Part shown: positions 42,125 through 48,420 of the stretch, piece by piece
How the letters are laid out: each line of letters starts with the position of its first letter
Numbering within the stretch: position 1 is the first letter of the stretch
Assembly (NCBI GenBank): GCA_002633005.1
Contig: NMRA01000111.1
Coordinates: 2,541-50,960 of the forward strand
DNA length: 48,420 nucleotides
Reading direction: 5' to 3'
Origin: Phoronis australis
Lineage: Eukaryota; Phoronida; Phoronidae
Program-made: the position numbers and the translations under genes
Notes under the pieces: generated by a model
Told to the model about the DNA's origin: nothing
What the model saw: the letters and a program-made list of their open reading frames with translations, nothing else
The model's database searches: none

Positions 42125-44781
42125 GTAAGTAGATTTGCAGTTTCGTGGCTAATTCACCAACAGAATCAGGTGCACATTACTTTGACTCACTAGTATAGTA
42201 TTTTCTTGACTAGAAGTTTAGTTTCCACTGGACTTTGGCTGGTTTATGTTCGTGATGTCTGATCAGTTTCCAAGCCACTGGCCGGGATAACGAGTCAATC
42301 CGGCCGGCCGCGACGGGCATGATTGGGCTCCGAGCCACTGGCTAGGATAACAAGCGTTTTGTGTGTAGAAATCAAAAAATCACAAGTCTAAACAACACAG
42401 ATCTAGGTTCTCCTGTCGGTATCTCACTGAAAATACTTCGAAATTATCTCCGAACAGACCTTTTTAGGCTACGGTGTGTCCAAATACCAATAAATCCGTA
42501 AGAGTGAAATAAAACAACACGTTTCTATAAGAACTCAGTGTATTTTTAAGGGTTTTACATCGAAGTTTGATGATTTATTGGTGTTAAACGATGACTTCAA
42601 GCGATAACCTGACACCAGTAACCCGTGTTGTGAACTGCTGAACAAACTGCATGTGTATCTGATGGATAATTTCAACACCTCCGTCTGCCGTCAGGTGTCA
42701 GGTAACGCAACCGTACGTGTCGTTATGGAGTAGAACTACTCGATCTAAATTGATACAAATTACCGTAAACGTTTGGGTTAACGCCCATGCTCAGTTAACC
42801 GCCCACCCCCTACTTTAGGTGGATTTTCGATTTAACCGCCCACTGCTCGGTTAAGCGCCCCCCTGCGATTTTTGAAGATTTCCAGTTAAGCGCCCACCTC
42901 TCGGTTAAGCGTCCGTCCCCGACTTTTAAAGAATGAAGTTTTAGCGCCCAGTGCTAAGGAAACGCGCGATTCCCCGACTTTTAGAAAAAAGATTGATGAT
43001 CACAATGAGCGCAACGACGCCAGGCCTTCGAGACGGTGGTTTAGCAGTGTGAATTGCAATTATACAAGTAACGAGTTATTGTCTTGGGTCATGGACTCAC
43101 TTCAAAATATAATACTTGAACGTTTTTAGTTGCAATCCAAGTAGAGGCTGCGTGGTCACTGGTCGTCTGCGCTCTCCGTTGCTAAATAACAAGACCGCAG
43201 GATGGCACGGGGCTATTACTCAGCAATTCTATAAATTTAATAGTGAATAACTAATGAGATGACGCTATCCTCCCATTTTCAGATGGATTTGAGGAATTTT
43301 GCACCACCTAGTGGCCATTTTTCATGTTCTCAAGTTTTTTTGGTGTCCATCAACCAAATCATTCTAAGAATGATTATGAAAATTGGTGTATATATTCTCA
43401 GTATGAAGAGGACGGTTGATGATGACGACTTGGACTACTGTGATGCTACCTGGTATCTCCTAAACCCTCTGCATGATCTCTATTAAATTTAGTAAATTTA
43501 TTTATATGAAGTTGGCAACGGACGACTTTTTTGAATAGATCCACTGAATGCCGAGTCCCCTAGTGGCAATTTCATTTCTTCCATTTGCCTTTGTTTCTCT
43601 GAAGTTTCTTGACAGTTTTATGAAATTTGGTATTAAATGGCTTCCTTTTAAAGAAATAATGGCACGTTACTGTTATGTAATGGGTTCGATGTTGTTTGCA
43701 CCATCTATTGGCCTTTTTTATACAAATAAACACCCATAGAAGCACACCATTTGCAGTGCATTCGTGGGCGCATTTAAACACTTTGTGTTGCTCTTGTTAG
43801 GGCTGTTTGTGTCCCTGGAATGATAGGGTTGTTACACAAACAAGCTAGCTATTGCAGCTACCTTCTCTCCCTTACCCAAACTGACACAGCGTACAACATA
43901 GGTGCAGATCTAATTCTTGGGAGACATTCCTTTAGTTTTAGCCACTGCATGACTACATCTCACCAGCACAGTTTAGGCTTTTGATATTTTTGCAGTAATG
44001 TGCAGTGTCCATAAAGGGGGGTGATGTAGAGTGACACTTAAAAATAAGTCTCTTGTCTACAAAACGAAGTTGCCTACTCTTCAGCACCAAAGGCCAAGTT
44101 GTCATTATAGCTTCCTGGCAGACATCATTTCTTTGTTTTGCTGCTCCTAACTTCTAAACCAACTGACTCCCTCCATGTGTTTTAATCAATTTTACAAACA
44201 AACATAAGAATGCAGTTATTTTGCTTGGTTAGGGTTAGGGTTAGTTTTTTATGACAGGAGAACATGGTTTGTTGCAGCTGTAAGTGAAGTCTGTAAGATG
44301 AAAGATCATATTAGCGAACTCTATTGTCTTCTTCTCAAGTTTTGCGAATGAACTTGTTGGAGAATTCTAACCAATTTGGGAACTGAACAGAAATTTTATT
44401 GTTCTCTAAATTTTCGTTATGTCCAGGTCAGCAGTCTCAACTGTGTTTTCCTCTTTGTAAGAACAAAAATGTAATACTAGCTGTTCTGCTGATTATAATT
44501 GGGTCATTAAGTCACAACTTTATTCTGTTGCTATGCATTTTGCCACTAGACTCTGCAAGTGCGTAGGCAGTTGTCTTGTGAAAATCTAGGCTCTTAACAT
44601 TAGCGGCTTGTTTCAGCTAGGGTTTTTATTCCATTTTTAGTTTGTGCAGCGTATCGTTAGAGCGTGCTGAGTTCAGTTGTAACCTGGGTTTGAAATTGAG
44701 AAGTGCGATGTTCAGTTGCCTAGCAACCTTTCTGTTCAATCAGTGTAGTTAATTACTACAGCCGGAGTAGGTCTACTCAAG

Positions 44782-44827
<46 letters not shown>

Positions 44828-47459
44828 ATATATACATATGCATTGTCTGATGCCTGTGACAGTTGACTCGATTCATCATGTTTGTTTGCCATGGCCGACA
44901 CACTTTCATTTCTCCAACATCGTTTAATTTCAGGTATTTCTTTTTGTTTGCTTACCTGTAGTACCAGTTTTTGAACATATGGATTGATTTTATTGAAATG
45001 AAAATGTTGGGATGTTTAATATTTTTCTGATTCATCATGGATTTTTTGAGACTCGTATGAATTAGTGCATTTGGAGCCACAGGGTTACACGGAATTTCAA
45101 ATTTTTCTCTTGGCAGACGTAATGTTTTATGGTATCATTTAGAATCTTCATAGTTTATCTGTGTTCTTATAGCTACTGTAAACCTGCCTTCCATCACAAA
45201 AAAATACTTTTCGACACTTACAGTTACTAATTGGTCTTGATTGTTCCTTGAGTCAAATCAGCTGGGCTTGGGACTAGGAGTAACTTGGGAGTTCATGATT
45301 GCTTGAGACAATACTCTACTGAATGGCTTGCCATAGCAGGTCATATGTGCTCACCATAGTCTCTGTTATGTTCTGTAACACAGAATTGTGTTTGAAAGAA
45401 GTTTTCATACAGTCTCTATGGATAACAAACCAATGACTCATTTCAAGCCCTGGAAATTGACAGTGGCCAATTTTATAACATTATGTGGTGTAAGTCTAAA
45501 AGTTAATTTCTTTGACACCACAAGGCTTTGTATAGGGACTTATTACAGTAATTTTCACATGCAAGCCACCACTACAATAAGTCTAAAATTAGACTGCCAG
45601 GCTGCCCTGGTGATTTTTGTTGAGAACTACATTAAATTTTACTTTAAATTTTATGTTATTTAACAGTTATCAATGATTATTTAGTGTATGATGACATGTT
45701 TTCCTGTGTATTTGCATTGAATTTGCTATGAATTTAAGCGTCCTGCAAACAAGTGCCAAAGGTTCAAATAGTTCTGCATTTCTCGTAAATACCGGGTAAT
45801 ATGCTATAACTGGGTATTACATTGTTAAGTTGCTTAACTTCAAGCCGTCAGCTGTTGAGAATAGTCTAATCCACAGCATATTTCAACCTGTTTGTCTCGT
45901 TGCAGAGGAGGTAATCCTCCTGGGCCCCACGATGGCTCGCCATACAAACGTCATCGCCCACCAAGCCCGCCTCACGTGGCTCACACTGGCTACCCATACC
46001 CCCAGGAGCCCCAGCGGTATGGCATAACCAGTCTTAGTGCTTCGTATCCCATGTACCCCAGGGACAGTGCGTATCAGGTAAGTTCACTGGGCCTGGAGTC
46101 GCTACAAACATTGCGTCGCGCAGCCAGAAATCTTGTTACATGAACTAGAAACTTATCATTCAAACTGGAATCACTTGAAAGTGTCAATACTGCTGTTAAA
46201 ATAGTTAAACATGTTCATGATGCTGGTTCAAGTCCTTGTTCATGATGCTGGTTCAAGTCCTGCAAACAAAAACAGAAAGTGTTCTCCAAACGCTTCAATT
46301 CCCTACGATCTTTGATGTTTTTGTTTAAATTCAACATTCATACATAAAATTTGCATTTTGGTGAAACTCAAGCTTTCACTTACCTCTAATTAATGACATC
46401 CAAACTTGCTTTTATTCAAAGAAATAATAATTTGTGTATTTTTTGGAGTTGCACTACAGTCTGTGATTTACAATTTTTGTGTAAAATTTCTTTTGATAGC
46501 CTGACTACCATGACAGGTACGGTGACCCTGAGCTACACGTGCGACGACGACCATCCATGTTGCCGACACCCCACGGCTCCCAGCTGGGTCCGTCACGTGA
46601 CAGGTAAGAACTATGTCTGGGTTACTTTGATGATAGATGTAAACAAGAGTTCTTTCTTGACTGCCATTATAATGATTGGCAAAACCAAGTTGAATCTTTT
46701 CTATTCAGAACTGTGTAGTCAGAATTACAATATTGTCTTTGCAGTTCATGTGCAAATGTTAACCTGCCAAAGCACAGGCTCTTGTATTGTTCATTTTAGA
46801 AGTCCATAAGAGCATTCACATCATAACTTGTGTATTTTTCAGAAGACACAATTTGTACACCATTTTTCTAAACTGTCTTTAGTACATAGGCTTTGCCTGT
46901 CAGGTGGTGAAATGTTGGGAATACTGTTTCTGATACTCTGATATTTGTCAGAGATGTTGGACCATTGCAGGGCAGGATAATTTGTAAATAAAGGCCAACA
47001 GAGGTCAGAGTTCAACTTTCCTTTTGTGTTGTTTATGTAGTAACTGTTTCTGGTGATTTGTTATAATGTAGTGTTGAACTCTTGACATTTTGTTGCTGGT
47101 TTTGGAAATCTTTAGGGAAGATTCTGGAAGGAGTGTCACTTGAATCTTGAAACCATTAATTTTGCATAAGTCTTTACAAGTCATTCTAAATACCCTCTTG
47201 CCAGCACACCTGTCCTCTAACTTGGGCAAATTGAAGTTGTCTGTTACTGTACATTACTCCAGAGACTGTTATTCTCTGAAAAGCCTCTAGCCTGCAGTAA
47301 GGTTTTTATTGGTCGGCTGTTTTTGTTAGATTTCCTTCACCTAATTGTTACAGTTACTGGTACCATATCCATCAACACCCACGCAATACTCGGCTCTCCA
47401 AGATGCCTAAGTTTAGCTACACGCTCACGCCCAGCAGTTATTACGATCCATACTTTTAG
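42060..47459 (+). CDS. Unrecognised 148-residue Pro/Tyr/His/Arg-rich protein, 4 exons
   Basis: The exons are 42060-42124, 45906-46077, 46500-46603 and 47354-47459 (TAG stop). Three junctions keep one frame: phase 2 at GA/GTAAGT, phase 0 at CAG/GTAAGT and phase 2 at CAG/GTAAGA. Acceptors follow pyrimidine-rich tracts (CTCGTTGCAG, TTTTGATAG, AATTGTTACAG). The protein starts MYNFCPDGAVAKAEPEFAAP. It then has a basic-proline motif (SPYKRHRPPSPPH) that looks like a nuclear localisation or phosphorylation site, a Tyr/Pro run (GYPYPQEPQRYG), an Arg cluster (HVRRRPS) and the C-terminus SSYYDPYF. There is no signal peptide, membrane segment or known domain. An AATAAA lies 292 bp after the stop. It might be a disordered nuclear protein. 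The first exon is the least certain link, because of the 3.8-kb intron and poor start context. Confidence 0.5.
42760..42990. repeat. Clustered TTAACCGCCC / GTTAAGCGCCC motif
   Basis: About seven copies of KTTAASCGCCCA (for example GTTAACGCCCA near 42777, GTTAACCGCCCACC near 42794, TTTAACCGCCCACT near 42830, GGTTAAGCGCCCCCC near 42850 and GTTAAGCGCCCACC near 42885) occur within 230 bp at irregular spacing. The cluster lies in intron 1 of the unrecognised gene and is probably a transposon subterminal region. Confidence 0.7.
43250..43820 (+). repeat. CCCCTAGTGGC-family copy
   Basis: Cores are GCACCACCTAGTGGCCATTT (43302), GAGTCCCCTAGTGGCAATTT (43553) and GCACCATCTATTGGCCTTTT (43698). Conserved blocks are AATGATTATGAAAATTGGTG (43368) and the tail GTGGGCGCATTTAAACACTT (43764). 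No gene is called in it. Confidence 0.7.
44227..44244 (+). repeat. Short telomere-like TTAGGG tract
   Basis: GGTTAGGGTTAGGGTTAG is two full TTAGGG units plus parts. It is too short to be a telomere and may mark break repair or chance. Confidence 0.7.
44785..44825. repeat. (GT)n microsatellite
   Basis: About 19 GT dinucleotides, followed by GCGTATATATAC, in intron 1 of the unrecognised gene. Confidence 0.95.
45906..46077 (+). CDS. Exon 2 of the unrecognised gene
   Basis: This 172-nt exon is phase 2 to 0. It encodes GGNPPGPHDGSPYKRHRPPS, then PPHVAHTGYPYPQEPQRYG and ends YPMYPRDSAYQ. GC content and codon use stand out sharply from the AT-rich flanks. The acceptor is TTGTCTCGTTGCAG and the donor is GTAAGT. 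Confidence 0.75.
46213..46260 (+). repeat. 25-bp tandem duplication with B-box-like end
   Basis: GTTCATGATGCTGGTTCAAG plus TCC is present twice, at 46213 and 46238. The end GGTTCAAGTCC resembles a pol III B box, but no A box or tRNA fold is seen upstream. Confidence 0.85.
46500..46603 (+). CDS. Exon 3 of the unrecognised gene
   Basis: This 104-nt exon is phase 0 to 2. It encodes PDYHDRYGDPELHVRRRPSM, then LPTPHGSQLGPSRD. The in-phase continuation from exon 2 and the GTAAGAA donor support it. The overlapping 138-codon open frame at 46393-46809 is in another frame and runs into introns, so it is a shadow. Confidence 0.75.
47354..47459 (+). CDS. Terminal exon 4 of the unrecognised gene
   Basis: This exon enters in phase 2 after AATTGTTACAG. 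It reads YWYHIHQHPRNTRLSKMPKF, then SYTLTPSSYYDPYF, and stops at TAG 47457-47459. Exon 3 might instead join exons beyond the window, in which case this would be an alternative end. Confidence 0.6.
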
Positions 47460-47750
47460 AGTTTCATTAAACATTTGCTATATATCGGCTGGCAGCTTCT
47501 ACGGATTTATCTGTATTCTCAGTGTTCTCCACAACAAAAATTTCAAACTCCACGCAAATATTTTGTTTAGTAGTAATCACTGTTCATTCACTAACAACAT
47601 GGTTACTGTGTATTTATATACGTTTTAAAAGTGTACACTGAACTGGTGTGACCTACTTTTTGACTTTCCTACCAATTTTTCACCATAAGTCCTCCAAAGC
47701 ATTTATGACAGACTCAGAAAATCAAACGAAAGGTTATAAGTTCCTTTAAT

Positions 47751-47756
47751 AATAAA
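47751..47756 (+). promoter_or_regulatory. Candidate poly(A) signal AATAAA
   Basis: AATAAA lies 292 bp after the stop codon of the unrecognised + strand gene, in T-rich context. It is the first canonical signal I see downstream. Confidence 0.4.
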
Positions 47757-48018
47757 AATGTCAATTCTAGTTTGAATTCTACTTATTAAATACTACTAAT
47801 GATTTGACCTAGTATTTAGGGACACCTGTTGTCCAGTGGAATAAGTTCTGATTCGCCACCAGATGTCAGTCAAATCAAAATCCTTTAAATTAAGCATATC
47901 AAATTGTCAATTTACAGGTTTAAGTGCAAAATTTTAAAGTTAAAATAATATTGCTGGCTATTCAATTATTAAGGTAAGGTACCTGACACCATAAAATTAT
48001 GTTGGAAAAGGAATTCAG

Positions 48019-48160
48019 GGCTCGACATAACGAGCTGCAGGTCGCATTTGCGACCTGAAATTTGGAAATGCGAGCTGAGATTTTTGTCAGCTCGTATCAA
48101 GTCGCAAAATGCGACCTGGAATTTCCAACGAATGCGAGCTGAGTTTTTGCACTTCTCAAC
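48019..48160. repeat. GCGAGCTG/GCGACCTG composite repeat
   Basis: Two units of about 62 bp share TGCGACCTG-AATTT--AA-TGCGAGCTGAG-TTTTT (48051 and 48111). They also carry inverted copies (GGTCGCATTTGCGACC at 48041, and CAGCTCG...CGAGCTG). The unit may form stacked hairpins. The reverse open frame across it is derived from the repeat. Confidence 0.7.
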
Positions 48161-48420
48161 AGATACCTGGCAAATATCAAGCATCTCTTGTTAATCCGAC
48201 CATTATTTGCATGGTTGTTGCCAAATCCAAGTTCAAAAGAACACTAACCGAGAACTGCCCTCCCGATGACTTGTAAGCAAGTCGCGTGAACATGGGATAT
48301 GCAGAATCGATCTTTGACGCGTTTCATTGGCTAACACTTTCGGCCACTTTTGTAAATTCCCGGATTCGCCGAAGAAAGTTTCGGGCCACTGCTTAACACG
48401 TGATAAAACTTCACAAAACA

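Noticed and set aside
46213-46262. tRNA or tRNA-derived SINE suggested by GGTTCAAGTCC
   Set aside because: There is no A box, acceptor stem or cloverleaf. The motif is simply part of a 25-bp duplication.
46393-46809. 138-codon + strand ORF
   Set aside because: It overlaps exon 3 of the unrecognised gene in a different frame and extends into AT-rich intron on both sides. The exon frame is fixed by phase with exons 2 and 4.

Overview
The window is animal nuclear DNA. Its genes are split into many short exons with GT/AG junctions, the sequence is AT-rich, and about half of it is repeats, so the long open frames seen here are mostly not genes. The two recognisable genes are conserved across animals. 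The repeat types (short inverted-repeat transposons, a foldback-type element, and an old family carrying a CCCCTAGTGGC core) suggest a marine invertebrate, possibly a non-vertebrate deuterostome. I cannot name the species. Single N bases at 17629 and 37073 show that this is assembled sequence.

Left part (1-12.8 kb, + strand): AKAP10 (D-AKAP2, a dual-specificity A-kinase anchoring protein). Twelve coding exons between 1808 and 11362 join in one phase-consistent frame of about 650 residues. They carry a split RGS domain, a second RGS domain and a C-terminal PKA-binding helix. The first coding exon lies upstream of the window or was not found. Introns carry a foldback element, a GT microsatellite and copies of the CCCCTAGTGGC repeat.

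Middle part (16-32.3 kb, - strand): MKS1, a B9-domain protein of the ciliary transition zone. Nineteen exons, including a 15-nt microexon, run from the ATG at 32266 to the stop at 15959. One short exon before the last one is not securely located. AKAP10 and MKS1 are convergent, with about 4.6 kb between their stop codons.

Right part (32.3-48.4 kb): a repeat-rich stretch with nested inverted-repeat elements (36.5-37.8 kb), a 2.8-kb foldback-like element with tandem-repeat arms interrupted by other insertions (38.35-41.16 kb), and then a CpG-rich segment. From 42060 to 47459, four + strand exons join in consistent phase into a 148-residue Pro/Tyr/His/Arg-rich protein that I do not recognise. 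This is the best candidate for something undescribed.

No CRISPR array, operon, prophage or multi-gene defence or biosynthetic system is visible. The window's novelty lies in the unrecognised small gene, the details of the two conserved genes, and the architecture of its transposons and repeats.
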